Assembly: GCF_002884495.1 (NCBI RefSeq)
Contig: NZ_KZ614145.1
Coordinates: 3,114,423-3,178,422 of the forward strand
Direction: 5' to 3'
Length of the DNA stretch: 64,000 bases
Source of the DNA: Rummeliibacillus pycnus
Lineage (GTDB): Bacteria > Bacillota > Bacilli > Bacillales_A > Planococcaceae
A program made the translations under genes and the position numbers. Positions 25,758 through 34,743 of this stretch are shown here, piece by piece. Position 1 is the stretch's first letter, and each line of letters starts with the position of its first letter. The notes under the pieces are model-generated. The model was not told the DNA's origin. It ran no database searches and saw only the letters and a program-made list of their open reading frames with translations.

Positions 25758-26226
25758 TTATGAGCAAATTTATACATATGAAAATAATCAAAAATGTAAT
25801 AGCACCCGTCGTATCTAACAAAACATCCTGAAAAGAAGCTGTACGACCAGATGTGAAATATTGATGTATTTCATCAGCTGATGCGAAAATGAATGTTATA
25901 ACTGCAGAAATAATCACTCGATGCTTTAGACGTGGTAAAGCAAAATAAACGGCTAATCCAACAGCTCCAAATGTACAAAAATGAGCCAACTTTCTAAATA
26001 AAAATTCCAAGAAATAATAATAACCTCTGGATTCCACAGAAATTTCCATACCGTAATAATGAAAATGCAGTAATGATAATAGTGGCTTTAGGGGTTCGTT
26101 TGGAAGATAATTCTGTAATGTTGGTATGATTGTTTGCTGCTCATAAATTTGACTAGATGAGATAAAAATAGCCAACATTAAAATGAGAATTGGAATATAT
26201 TTTTTCATATTAAAAACGTACCACAC
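25735..26226 (-). CDS. VanZ family membrane protein
   Basis: A protein of about 160 residues with four hydrophobic segments and the VanZ-like motifs FLFRKLAHFCTFGAVGLAVY and SADEIHQYFTSGRTASFQDVL; the Asp-Glu-x-x-Q followed by R-x-x-x-x-x-D is the family signature. VanZ itself gives low-level teicoplanin resistance; most chromosomal homologues have no assigned role. The start is either GTG 26226 or ATG 26208; neither has a strong ribosome site, and the ATG gives a more usual N terminus. Confidence 0.85.
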   Translation of the reverse strand: MWYVFNMKKYIPILILMLAIFISSSQIYEQQTIIPTLQNYLPNEPLKPLLSLLHFHYYGMEISVESRGYYYFLEFLFRKLAHFCTFGAVGLAVYFALPRLKHRVIISAVITFIFASADEIHQYFTSGRTASFQDVLLDTTGAITFLIIFICINLLIKRKSTKD

Positions 26227-26345
26227 TTATATGTATTTTTCATAGGTCTTCATATAGTTTTAATGCTTTTTTAAGGAGAACTTTAGATAATCTAGAAAAA
26301 ATGATATGCTAAAACAGCACTTAATAGAATAAAGGACGTGTTAAA

Positions 26346-27335
26346 ATGCCAGGACGTAATGATCCATGTCCATGTGGTAGTGGTAAAAAGTACAAAAAAT
26401 GTTGTGCTTTAAAAGAAGCTGTAACAGTTGAAGAAGTTTATTCGGAAGAACTAGAAAGAGTTTTGCAGACTTTCTATGATGTCTATCCTTTACGAAAAGA
26501 TTATAAAGATTTTAGTGAATTTGCAGATAGATGGCACAAAGCTATTGGACAATATTTAGTGGAAGATATGATTGAAGCAATCGTATTGGATTCCTTCTTT
26601 TTCCATGAGAGAACAGATATTTGGAAAGGGTATTTACAAAAAAACAAAAAGGAAATAGTGCGCCCTTCTACATTAGCTGTACTTGAAACATGGGATCATC
26701 CAACAATGATGGTAGCTAAGGTAATCGATGTTGAAGAGAAATATATGAAAGTCCAAAATATCTTAACAAATGAGATGCTCCATTTACGTCGTGAAGGTGA
26801 AAAGCCAATTCCTGTAGATGTCCATGTATTTTGCTTCATATTACCTGATGGGTCAAATAAGGAAAATCATTACCTTGCTGTATCAAGTATGATTTTCTTC
26901 CCGAAAGATCATCAAGAGGTATTCGGACAGGTAACAGCTGACTTTAAAGGACAAGATCAGCTTGATGAAGAAGCATTTTGGAAAAAACATTCTTTAAGCT
27001 TCTGGGAAAAACTTGGTGAACATGGTTTTGAAGGAGGAGAATTTACCGATTTCGAAGCAGATGTATTTTTACAAGTTCTTCATTTTTTAGAAACCCGCGG
27101 TCGTGAATATAAAACTGTATTAGATGTTGTCGAAGATTATGTTGTAGAACGTCAACCTAAAGCAAGGAAAGCTGTGGCAATTGCAGCTGGCGCCATTCGA
27201 TTTGGTGGAGAAGCAGGTCTTTTTGAACCAGTTGAAATAACAGTTAAAGAATTAGCGGAAGAATTTGGCGTTTCGACTTCCTCATTAAACAAATACTATA
27301 ATGAATTAAAAGAATATTACGCAGAAAAAGCATAA
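26346..27335 (+). CDS. SEC-C motif protein with C-terminal HTH-like region
   Basis: A 329-residue protein starting with the zinc-binding SEC-C motif [17 protein letters not shown], known from the C terminus of SecA. The middle 200 residues are acidic and aromatic, with no recognised fold. The last 70 residues (ARKAVAIAAGAIRFGG, then VKELAEEFGVSTSSLNKYYNEL) look like a cyclin/TFIIB-like or helix-turn-helix unit. A paralogue with the same layout lies on the minus strand at 40220-41254. Function is unknown; a nucleic-acid or ribosome-linked role is inference. It has its own strong terminator. Confidence 0.82.
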   Translation: MPGRNDPCPCGSGKKYKKCCALKEAVTVEEVYSEELERVLQTFYDVYPLRKDYKDFSEFADRWHKAIGQYLVEDMIEAIVLDSFFFHERTDIWKGYLQKNKKEIVRPSTLAVLETWDHPTMMVAKVIDVEEKYMKVQNILTNEMLHLRREGEKPIPVDVHVFCFILPDGSNKENHYLAVSSMIFFPKDHQEVFGQVTADFKGQDQLDEEAFWKKHSLSFWEKLGEHGFEGGEFTDFEADVFLQVLHFLETRGREYKTVLDVVEDYVVERQPKARKAVAIAAGAIRFGGEAGLFEPVEITVKELAEEFGVSTSSLNKYYNELKEYYAEKA

Positions 27336-27339
27336 ATCT

Positions 27340-27390
27340 AATAACCTGTTTTAAAATGAATTATATATTTTAAAACAGGTTATTTTTTCT
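27340..27390 (+). terminator. Terminator after the SEC-C gene
   Basis: An 18-bp perfect stem (27340-27357 with 27367-27384), 9-nt loop, then a T run. Confidence 0.95.
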
Positions 27391-27442
27391 GCTTTAAAAC
27401 ACCATAGTTCTCAATTTTTAAAAAAATTACTAAAATAGCCAC

Positions 27443-27491
27443 TTGTTTTCTGGTCTCTTAAAATATATCATAAAGAATGAACGTTCATTCA
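27443..27491 (+). promoter_or_regulatory. Promoter with FadR-like operator for the acyl-CoA dehydrogenase operon
   Basis: TTGTTT (27443-27448), 17-nt spacer and TATCAT (27466-27471) form a promoter. Directly downstream is the 16-bp palindrome GAATGAACGTTCATTC (27475-27490). Extended to 18 bases it matches 15 positions of the Bacillus FadR consensus TGAATGAMTANTCATTCA. The position over the start site fits repression released by long-chain acyl-CoA. Confidence 0.8.
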
Positions 27492-27548
27492 TTTTTTGTT
27501 GATTCATTACTGATAAGAGGGGATTATCAGATAAAGGGGGAGAAGAAA

Positions 27549-28781
27549 ATGGATTTTTCGTATTCAAACAAAGTGGTTGCACTTCAGGAAAAGTTAATAG
27601 CATTTATGGAGGAGTATGTTTATCCGAATGAAGCAATATATGCTTCTCAATTGCAACAACAAGAAAATGGCTTTGCGTCTATTCCACCAATTATGGAAGA
27701 ACTAAAGAAAAAGGCTCAAGAGCAGGGGTTATGGAATTTATTTTTACCAGATAGTGAGTATGGTGCAGGGCTAACAAATTTAGAATATGCACCTCTTTGT
27801 GAAATTATGGGACGGTCATTAATTGCTCCGGAAATATTCAACTGTAATGCACCTGATACAGGGAATATGGAAGTATTAGTTCGCTATGGAACAGAACAAC
27901 AAAAGAAAAAATGGTTAGAGCCACTTCTAAGGGGAGAAATTCGTTCCTGCTTTGCCATGACTGAACCAGCAGTTGCTTCAAGTGATGCGACCAATATTGA
28001 AGCGAGTATTGAGCGAGATGGTGATGAATATATTATAAACGGGCGTAAATGGTGGACAACCGGTGGCGGTGATCCACGTTGTAAAGTAGCTATTTTCATG
28101 GGAAAGCATAAGGGGACAACCGCACCTATTCATGAACAACAATCGATGATACTAGTTCCCATGGATACGCCAGGGGTTAAAGTGGAACGCATGTTATCTG
28201 TATTTGGTTATGACCATGCACCAGAAGGACATGCAGAAGTAACATTTACAAACGTACGCGTACCAGTTGAAAATATTTTGTGGGGTGAAGGGAAAGGGTT
28301 TGCTATTGCACAAGGGCGTCTTGGTCCAGGTAGAATTCATCACTGCATGCGATTAATAGGTGCTGCAGAGCGTGCATTGCAGGAGATGTGTATTCGTGTA
28401 CAAGAACGCACAGCCTTCCATCGTACTTTAAGTGAGCAAGGGGTTATTCGGGAACGTATTGCGGAATCACGTATTGACATTGAACAAGCACGTCTATTAA
28501 CACTAAAAGCAGCTTATATGATGGACACTGTTGGCAATAAAGGGGCAAAAGCCGAGATCGCTATGATAAAAGTCACTGCGCCAAATATGGCATTACGTGT
28601 AATTGATCGAGCCATTCAAGCTTTTGGAGCTGCAGGTGTCAGTTCAGATTTTACATTAGCTGCACAATGGGCGAACTCACGTACACTACGGTTAGCTGAT
28701 GGGCCTGATGAAGTTCATCGTAATCAAATTGCAAAAATGGAGCTCAAGAAGCATCAACCGAAAGTAAAGGAGCGAGTATAA
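27549..28781 (+). CDS. Acyl-CoA dehydrogenase family protein (ACAD11-like)
   Basis: A 410-residue flavoprotein of the acyl-CoA dehydrogenase family. The FAD/substrate motifs [18 protein letters not shown] and [21 protein letters not shown] are of the kind seen in ACAD10/ACAD11-type enzymes, and the C-terminal [14 protein letters not shown] and [10 protein letters not shown] are FAD-binding regions. The upstream open frame from 27477 includes the operator and is not coding; GGGGGAGAAG precedes ATG 27549. Its stop codon overlaps the ATG of the SDR gene. With the phosphotransferase gene two positions on, it may process 4-hydroxyacyl-CoAs; see findings. Confidence 0.9.
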   Translation: MDFSYSNKVVALQEKLIAFMEEYVYPNEAIYASQLQQQENGFASIPPIMEELKKKAQEQGLWNLFLPDSEYGAGLTNLEYAPLCEIMGRSLIAPEIFNCNAPDTGNMEVLVRYGTEQQKKKWLEPLLRGEIRSCFAMTEPAVASSDATNIEASIERDGDEYIINGRKWWTTGGGDPRCKVAIFMGKHKGTTAPIHEQQSMILVPMDTPGVKVERMLSVFGYDHAPEGHAEVTFTNVRVPVENILWGEGKGFAIAQGRLGPGRIHHCMRLIGAAERALQEMCIRVQERTAFHRTLSEQGVIRERIAESRIDIEQARLLTLKAAYMMDTVGNKGAKAEIAMIKVTAPNMALRVIDRAIQAFGAAGVSSDFTLAAQWANSRTLRLADGPDEVHRNQIAKMELKKHQPKVKERV

Positions 28782-29557
28782 TGGCAGTTTTAGACTTGTT
28801 TAGCTTACATGGGAAAACGGCAATTGTTACTGGTGGTGGACGTGGTTTAGGTGTTCAAATTGCAAAAGGTTTTGCAGAAGCAGGTGCAAATGTTGTGTTA
28901 TGCTCTCGTAAAGTAGAAACTTGTGAGGAAGTGGCACAAGAGCTTACGAAATTAGGCATACAAGCAATAGGAGTAGCTTGTGATGTAACGAAGCAAGAAG
29001 ATGTTAATCGATTAGTCAATACAGTAATCGAAAAATTTGGCCGTATTGATATTTTAGTCAATAACAGTGGAGCAACTTGGGGAACACCAGCTATTGAAAT
29101 GCCTCTTGAAGCTTGGCAAAAAGTAATTGATGTAAATTTAACAGGGACGTTTTTGATGAGTCAAGCAGTTGGACGTCAAATGATTAAACAACAATCAGGC
29201 AAAATTATTAATATCGCATCTGTTGCAGGGCTAGGTGGTACTCATCCTCAATTTTTGGACACAGTTGGATATAACGCAAGTAAAGGTGCTGTGATTACAT
29301 TAACGCAAGATTTAGCAGCAAAATGGGGTCAATATAATATTCATGTGAATGCAATTGCTCCAGGGTTTTTCCCGACAAAAATGTCAGAGGTAGTTATTGA
29401 GAGGGGTCGCGAGTATATTATGCAAGCAACTCCATTAGCACGACTGGGTTCAGAAGAAGATTTAAAAGGTGTTGCGTTATTCTTGGCATCAAAAGCTTCA
29501 GATTATGTGACAGGAGATGTCATACGCGTTGATGGTGGTATGACGGCTGTTATTTAA
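28781..29557 (+). CDS. SDR family oxidoreductase
   Basis: A 258-residue short-chain dehydrogenase. The nucleotide-binding motif is TGGGRGLG (residues about 18-25), the NNSGA motif follows at about residue 93, and the catalytic Ser...Tyr-x-x-x-Lys is seen as NIASVAG and then YNASKGA. It ends with the usual DVIRVDGGMTAVI. The ATG overlaps the end of the dehydrogenase gene (TAATG), so translation is coupled. It probably oxidises a hydroxyacyl intermediate with NAD(P)+; which one is inference from its neighbours. Confidence 0.92.
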   Translation: MAVLDLFSLHGKTAIVTGGGRGLGVQIAKGFAEAGANVVLCSRKVETCEEVAQELTKLGIQAIGVACDVTKQEDVNRLVNTVIEKFGRIDILVNNSGATWGTPAIEMPLEAWQKVIDVNLTGTFLMSQAVGRQMIKQQSGKIINIASVAGLGGTHPQFLDTVGYNASKGAVITLTQDLAAKWGQYNIHVNAIAPGFFPTKMSEVVIERGREYIMQATPLARLGSEEDLKGVALFLASKASDYVTGDVIRVDGGMTAVI

Positions 29558-29570
29558 GAGGGGGATTACT

Positions 29571-30623
29571 TTGTCTGATACAATTACAGTTCGTGAGGGA
29601 GAAGAATTAGATATTATCAAACTTTTTCAATTTTTGGAGCAAACTATAGACGATTTACCATCAGGAACGCTTAATATTCGTCAATTTGGAGCAGGTCATT
29701 CAAATTTAACATATGCACTGACAATTGGATCTTGGGAAGCGGTTCTTAGAAGGCCCCCTTTAGGTCCTGTTGCAGCAAAAGCTCATGATATGGAAAGAGA
29801 GTTTCAGGTATTAAAATCTATTCATCAAGTGTTTCCTGCATGTCCTAAGCCACTTGTTTTTTCTGCAGATGAATCGATTGTTGGTAGTCCTTTCTTCGTA
29901 ATGGAAAGAAGGCATGGTATTGTTTTGGATACAGCTTTTCCTGAAGGTACAATCGACCGTGTGAAAAAGGCACAACAATTATCAGAAATTATGGTAGATC
30001 AACTTGTGGAACTGCATGCAATCGATTATAGAAAAACTGCATTAATCGATATTGTGAAACCAGAAGGCTTTATGGAGCGCCAAGTAAATGGCTGGATAGG
30101 TCGTTATGAAAAAGCAAAAACAGAGGATATAAAAGAAGTAACTGAACTTACAAAATGGCTAATAGAACAGTTACCTAAATCCACTGAATCTACCATTATT
30201 CATTATGACTATAAGCTGAATAATGCGATGTTCTCTGAAGATTATCAAAAGATGGTAGGGCTTTTTGATTGGGAAATGACGACAGTTGGGGATCCTCTAG
30301 CAGATTTGGGGGCTGCCTTGAGTTATTGGATGCATCCAGATGATCCCAAAATGATGCTGTATGGACTAGGAGAGCCACCAATAACTGTACAGGAAGGATT
30401 TTATACTAGACAACAGTTTATTGATCGCTATGCAGAGAAAAGCGGTCGAGATGTATCAGATATTCAATATTATTTAACATTTGCATATTTTAAACTTGCT
30501 GTTATTTGTCAACAAATTTATTATCGCTATCATCAAGGACAAACAAAGGATAAACGATTTACGCATATGGGGGAATTTGCCAAAGTATTAATATTACAAG
30601 CATTAAAATGTACGAAAAAGTAA
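29571..30623 (+). CDS. Phosphotransferase family protein (ACAD10/11 kinase-domain-like)
   Basis: A 350-residue kinase-fold protein of the APH/choline-kinase superfamily, in the subgroup fused to acyl-CoA dehydrogenases in ACAD10/ACAD11. Motifs seen are FGAGHSNLTYAL and LRRPPLGPVAAKAHDM (the P-loop and Lys region), the catalytic loop IIHYDYKLNNAMF, and FDWEMTTVGDPLADLG (Mg binding Asp). The start is TTG with AGAGGGGGA. It lies 13 bases after the SDR gene. By analogy it would phosphorylate a 4-hydroxyacyl-CoA; aminoglycoside resistance is unlikely in this context. Confidence 0.88.
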   Translation: MSDTITVREGEELDIIKLFQFLEQTIDDLPSGTLNIRQFGAGHSNLTYALTIGSWEAVLRRPPLGPVAAKAHDMEREFQVLKSIHQVFPACPKPLVFSADESIVGSPFFVMERRHGIVLDTAFPEGTIDRVKKAQQLSEIMVDQLVELHAIDYRKTALIDIVKPEGFMERQVNGWIGRYEKAKTEDIKEVTELTKWLIEQLPKSTESTIIHYDYKLNNAMFSEDYQKMVGLFDWEMTTVGDPLADLGAALSYWMHPDDPKMMLYGLGEPPITVQEGFYTRQQFIDRYAEKSGRDVSDIQYYLTFAYFKLAVICQQIYYRYHQGQTKDKRFTHMGEFAKVLILQALKCTKK

Positions 30624-30690
30624 AAAATTGCAATCCTTTATCAAATCATATAGTTTAAGTATAAGAACTGTATGTGATAGGGGTGTTTTT

Positions 30691-31695
30691 ATGAACGAAT
30701 TTAAACCATTTACCGACCAGGAATTTGATCGAATTTTTGCTGAAAAATCGAAAGAAGTAAATGATCAACTTGAAAAAGAAATTCTAATCGCAATGATTGG
30801 TGATGTGAATGCAGGAAAATCATCAACCATCAACCGATTGATGGATAATGAAGTAGCACTTGTTGGGGCAAAACCAGGAGAAACACAACAGATTAAAAAA
30901 TATAGTTATCAGGATAAGATCATATTTGTGGATACCCCTGGCCTTGATGATATAAAAGCCGAGAATTCTGCAGTAACAAAGAATTTTTATCAGCAAGCTG
31001 ATATAATTTTATTCTTTTTAAATGCAGCTGGTACGGTCTTATCAGATTCAGAGTTAGCTTCTTTAAAGAAAATTAGTGAAGTAAACAAAGACATCATTAT
31101 TGTACTTAACAAAATTGATGCAGCTGATGATATACCGAGTCTTGTGAAATATATACAAGACCATACTAATTATGCTTATCCAGTAACACCTATTTCATCA
31201 CGTACAGGTGAAAATATGGAGATGCTACAAAATAAGATTTTGGAGCTGTTAGAAAGCAAAAAAAAGGAAGTACTGATGGCCAAGCATATGGCGGATAAAT
31301 CAGCGATCGCAAAGAAATGGATTCTTGCAGCGGGCGCTTCTGCAGCGGCTATCGGAGCAGTGCCTATTCCAGGGGCAGATTTTATTCCGCTAACAACTTT
31401 ACAAGTAGGGTTAATGGTTAAATTATCAACACTTTATGATAAGCCTGTATCAAAAGACAGAGCAAAAGAAATGGTTATTGCTACAGTTGTGGGAAATGTC
31501 GGGAAAACGATTTTTCGGCAAATAGTCAAGTTTGTACCAGCAGCTGGCACAGTTGCTGGTGCTAGTGTGGCAGGAGCAATGACAGTTTCGCTTGGCTATG
31601 CTGTAAAATATGCTTATGAGCACGATATTGAACTGGATGCAAAGGCACTAAAACCTCTATATGATCTGTTTTTAAAGGAACAGAAAAAGAAATAA
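30691..31695 (+). CDS. GTPase with C-terminal DUF697 domain
   Basis: A 334-residue Era-like GTPase. G1 is GDVNAGKSS, G3 is DTPGLDD and G4 is NKID; the G5 region is ISSRTGEN. After about residue 200 the protein carries a DUF697-type domain with glycine/alanine-rich helices (AAGASAAAIGAVPIPGADFI and later AAGTVAGASVAGAMTVSLG) that may touch the membrane. An upstream in-frame ATG at 30628 lacks a ribosome site; AGGGG precedes ATG 30691. It is 67 bases after the kinase gene and may be a separate unit. Role unknown; stress or envelope-linked by analogy. Confidence 0.87.
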   Translation: MNEFKPFTDQEFDRIFAEKSKEVNDQLEKEILIAMIGDVNAGKSSTINRLMDNEVALVGAKPGETQQIKKYSYQDKIIFVDTPGLDDIKAENSAVTKNFYQQADIILFFLNAAGTVLSDSELASLKKISEVNKDIIIVLNKIDAADDIPSLVKYIQDHTNYAYPVTPISSRTGENMEMLQNKILELLESKKKEVLMAKHMADKSAIAKKWILAAGASAAAIGAVPIPGADFIPLTTLQVGLMVKLSTLYDKPVSKDRAKEMVIATVVGNVGKTIFRQIVKFVPAAGTVAGASVAGAMTVSLGYAVKYAYEHDIELDAKALKPLYDLFLKEQKKK

Positions 31696-31719
31696 GCTAA
31701 TACAATGGAACTATCAAAG

Positions 31720-31752
31720 AAAAACGTATGCAGAAATGTATACGTTTTTTAT
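31720..31752 (+). terminator. Terminator after the GTPase gene
   Basis: AAAAACGTAT (31720-31729) pairs with ATACGTTTTT (31740-31749), then a T-rich tail. Confidence 0.88.
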
Positions 31753-31949
31753 TTTAAAAAATGATTATTTTGTTATTGATATTGAAAATGAAAATGATTG
31801 TATCAGATTCTTTGCATAAAACGTAGAAGGATTAATGAGCCAATCAATTAGCTGTTCGGTATATTCTGATAAAAGAATATTTAGAATTTTTAGTACAATT
31901 ATGTTAGAATATATTAACCTAGAATTTCCGACATGAAGGAGTAATTGAG

Positions 31950-32831
31950 ATGGCTAGACATACCTTACAAGGAAAGTATTTTCCTTTATATGAATACCTA
32001 TCAAAGCAACAAGAGAGACATGTTGTACTTACATTTGAGGAGATTGAGGGAATTTTACAAGCTAAATTACCTAAATCTGCGTATAAATATCAAGCATGGT
32101 GGGGCAATACTCGAAGTGGAACATATGTACAAGCAGCAGCTTGGCTTGAGGCGGGATTTCGAGTAGATCTTGTCCAGTTTGGTCATTGTGTTGAATTTTT
32201 AAAAGTATCGAAGGAAATATTAACAAAAAAGAAGAATAAAGTGATGAGAGAATCAATTGTTCCAAAATCAGAGCCGATACAAAATGCTATATATAAAGAT
32301 CTTGAGTCCTTCCAAAAAATTATGATGAAAATGGATGCTGTCCAACAATTTTTTTTAGAAAACAATCATCGGCATTTTACCGAAGAAACAATTGTATCTC
32401 AATTTAGAGTATTTTGTGAATGGCGTCGGCTATTTGTTGGAATTGAACAAGATGTAAATTATCTAGCAAAGCAGTTAATGTATGATTTTCTTCTGGAAAA
32501 GCACCTTTTAGACCCCAAAAATACTAACATCAAACAACAAGATGCTTATACATTTTTATATGAAGATCAGATAGCAACAGGAGAGAAAATTGCAGCTATA
32601 TTAAAAACATCGCCACACACCTTAACAGCTGATTTTGCTCCTAGCCAACGGAGCATGTTTTTACAGGATTGTCGTTTATTAAACGATACAAATGCCACGA
32701 TTCAATATTATTTTGTTACGGAAGAACTTGCTTTTAATGTTATAGAAAAAAATTATAAGCAATATCTTGGTAGAATCCAGCTAATCTTTTTGCCTAAAGT
32801 AATTGCGGCTAGGTATTCATTACATGCATAA
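31950..32831 (+). CDS. DUF7662-like N-terminal domain protein with unknown C-terminal domain
   Basis: A 293-residue protein. The first 75 residues match the DUF7662 pattern: KYFPLYEYLSKQ, L-T-F-E-E-I-E, L-P-x-S-A, then YQAWWGNTRSG and AAAWLEAGFRVDLV. This domain is common in proteins near restriction or defence genes, but also alone. Residues 80-293 are a separate, mostly helical region that I do not recognise. RBS AAGGAG lies before the ATG. It has no obvious partner genes; a transcript of its own is likely. DNA binding is a guess only. Confidence 0.75.
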   Translation: MARHTLQGKYFPLYEYLSKQQERHVVLTFEEIEGILQAKLPKSAYKYQAWWGNTRSGTYVQAAAWLEAGFRVDLVQFGHCVEFLKVSKEILTKKKNKVMRESIVPKSEPIQNAIYKDLESFQKIMMKMDAVQQFFLENNHRHFTEETIVSQFRVFCEWRRLFVGIEQDVNYLAKQLMYDFLLEKHLLDPKNTNIKQQDAYTFLYEDQIATGEKIAAILKTSPHTLTADFAPSQRSMFLQDCRLLNDTNATIQYYFVTEELAFNVIEKNYKQYLGRIQLIFLPKVIAARYSLHA

Positions 32832-32910
32832 GAATATTTTCTAGAAGAATCGCACAACAAGTGATACGATCTCATTAGATTCAAAATCTATAGAAAAGAG
32901 GCGAGGCACA

Positions 32911-33105
32911 TTGTTTAAAGGGTTACCACTTTATATCGTTTTGATTGCTATAGGCTCTCTTAGTATTACTTTTGCAGTGACAAAGGATATACCATCTAAT
33001 ATACAATGGGTCCTGCTAATTGGTGGTACGTTTTTAAATCTAATTAGTTTAATCGCTTTAATGATTTTTCTTGCTAAATCAGATCGAAAAACTAACAAGT
33101 CATAA
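32911..33105 (+). CDS. Small membrane protein, two helices
   Basis: A 64-residue protein starting at TTG with GAGGCGAGG upstream. It has two hydrophobic helices, separated by the short polar segment TKDIPSNIQW, and a lysine-rich tail (SDRKTNKS) that should face the cytosol. No family is recognised. It lies 79 bases after the DUF7662-like gene. Confidence 0.7.
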   Translation: MFKGLPLYIVLIAIGSLSITFAVTKDIPSNIQWVLLIGGTFLNLISLIALMIFLAKSDRKTNKS

Positions 33106-33499
33106 AAAACTAAAATTAGCTGTCTATTTATGCTGATTACTCAAATATTATCTGTATATTTTTTTGATTCCACCTCCAGCGCACACAAGATGGGTGATTT
33201 ATTATTTTTTCTCATAAAATCTTCTGCTTTTTATCTGTTTAATTAATAGTTGATGCTCGAATCTATATGCTTTTCACTTTTCTAACTTAAAATGTTTGAA
33301 AAAACAAATTATTTTCTATAAATTTTGTGCAGTGGGTACACATTTTGAAAATTTCGTTTACAATATAAGGTAAGGGAAATAGGAAATGGTTCATTATATA
33401 AATTAACGATTAAAGAGATTAGGATTTACGTCATGCATGTGGAGAAATATGGTGAACAAGAAGGTTTGCCTATATTTCTTATTTGTTAGGAGAAGTAAT
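33106..33499. other. Intergenic stretch, no gene supported
   Basis: About 390 AT-rich bases before the decayed plsC-like gene. A short frame at 33433-33489 (18 codons, MHVEKYGEQEGLPIFL) resembles the very beginning of an alpha/beta-hydrolase but stops at once; it is too short to call. No strong hairpin or leader was seen. Confidence 0.4.
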
Positions 33500-34103
33500 T
33501 TGTAAAGATTTATAGGATTATTTGTTGTTAAGTTTTTAGGCCTTTTTAATAAGGTAAAGGTTTATAACAAGCAGAATATACCAACAGAGGGTGGTTATTT
33601 AATAGCTTGTACACACAGGTTAGATTGATATTTTGAATCTTGGTGTTTCTATTTACCCGAAACCAATTCATTTTATGGCTAAACAACAACTCTTTGATAA
33701 TAAACTACTTTGCTGGTTTATAACAAAGATGAACGCTTTTCCAGTTGATCGTGAAAATCCAGGGCAAAGCGTTGTTAAGGTACCTATGAAATTGATAAAA
33801 GAAGGAGAAGTTGTAGGGATTTTTCCTAGTGGTACACGTAATGCACAGGGCATGTCTTTAAAACAAGGTGCTATTGCGATTGCTCAGCTTTCAAAAGCAC
33901 CAATTATTCCAGCTGCATACATAGGACCAAATAAGCCAAAAGAGGTTTTTGCTCGTAAAAAAGGTTACTTAATCTATGGGGAGCCTTTCTATGTCACTGC
34001 AAGAGGAAAAGATGGTAGAGAAGAATTTACACATTACTTGGAGAAGCAATTAGTTACTTTAAAAGAGCAACTAGAAGAGAAGATTTCACGAGAACGACTC
34101 TAA
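33500..34103 (+). pseudogene. 1-acyl-glycerol-3-phosphate acyltransferase (PlsC-like), inactivated
   Basis: The 5' part reads RFIGLFVVKFLGLFNKVKV and then NIPTEGGYLIACTH, the expected start of a short PlsC/YhdO-type acyltransferase; the 3' part reads DILNLGVSIYPKPIHFMAKQ, with GIFPSGTRN as the family's second motif. Three lesions separate them. The second codon is TAA (33503-33505). The ACACACA tract near 33611-33617 has lost two bases (or gained one), changing the frame. A TAG at 33621-33623 stands where the family has Trp in H-T-G-W-V-D. RBS AGGAGA is still present. This is a true pseudogene. It would have acylated lysophosphatidate in the membrane. Confidence 0.88.
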
Positions 34104-34225
34104 AACTAACTTTAGAGTTTGAAAGTGAAGTTTAGTTCATTATTACTTCTTCTGGATTCAGTATCTTGAAAGGTAACTAGATAAAAGAATACTGTAGAAC
34201 ACAATTTCTTTTAAGGGGTGGTTAG

Positions 34226-34501
34226 ATGGTTACTGTAGATTTATTCGAACAAGAAGATCATAATGTGAAACAAGAGAAATCGCCTTTAGAAATGATGGCT
34301 GAAAAACGCAGCCAAATTATTTTTAAACAACGAATGTCAGTAGGACTAACGCAATCAGAATTGGCAGAACGTGCAAATGTTACACAAAAAACTGTCAGCC
34401 GCATTGAACGTGGTGATAGTAAAGTTAGAGAAACGACTCTACAGAAAGTGTATGAGGTTTTGGGTATTACAGAGAAACATTTAGAAGCTCTGAAAGAATA
34501 G
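34226..34501 (+). CDS. XRE family helix-turn-helix regulator
   Basis: A 91-residue protein whose C-terminal 60 residues are a Cro/C1-type HTH (MSVGLTQSELAERANVTQK, then TVSRIERGDSKVRETTLQKV). The N-terminal 30 residues are acidic and polar with no known motif. RBS AAGGGGTGG precedes the ATG. Such small single-domain regulators often act with a toxin or phage gene, but no partner is seen here: the upstream neighbour is a pseudogene and the downstream gene is lepB. Target unknown. Confidence 0.87.
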   Translation: MVTVDLFEQEDHNVKQEKSPLEMMAEKRSQIIFKQRMSVGLTQSELAERANVTQKTVSRIERGDSKVRETTLQKVYEVLGITEKHLEALKE

Positions 34502-34527
34502 CCAAATACATAACTGTGGATATAATG

Positions 34528-34571
34528 AGGTGTCTATTGGTAATATTTAGACTAATAGGTGCCTTTTTTAG
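34528..34571 (+). terminator. Terminator after the XRE gene
   Basis: AGGTGTCTATT (34528-34538) pairs with AATAGGTGCCT (34554-34564, G-U pairs included), followed by TTTTT. Confidence 0.75.
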
Positions 34572-34743
34572 TTTGAGTTCAAATTGTTGATGGTGCAATT
34601 TCTGCACTTTACATCTTATGATTTAGAGAAATTGGAATCAATTTCTATTCATTTAGTAAATATTCAATGACAGAACTCGTCTAAGGATGGCATAATATTG
34701 AATAGCTATTAAAGCGAAGCCACAAATTAGAGGGTGATATAAA

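Noticed and set aside
31945-32166. 73-codon frame overlapping the DUF7662-like gene
   Set aside because: A shadow in another frame; the 293-codon frame has the ribosome site and domain match.
33433-33489. Short frame MHVEKYGEQEGLPIFL resembling an alpha/beta-hydrolase N terminus
   Set aside because: Only 18 codons, with no continuation in another frame found.
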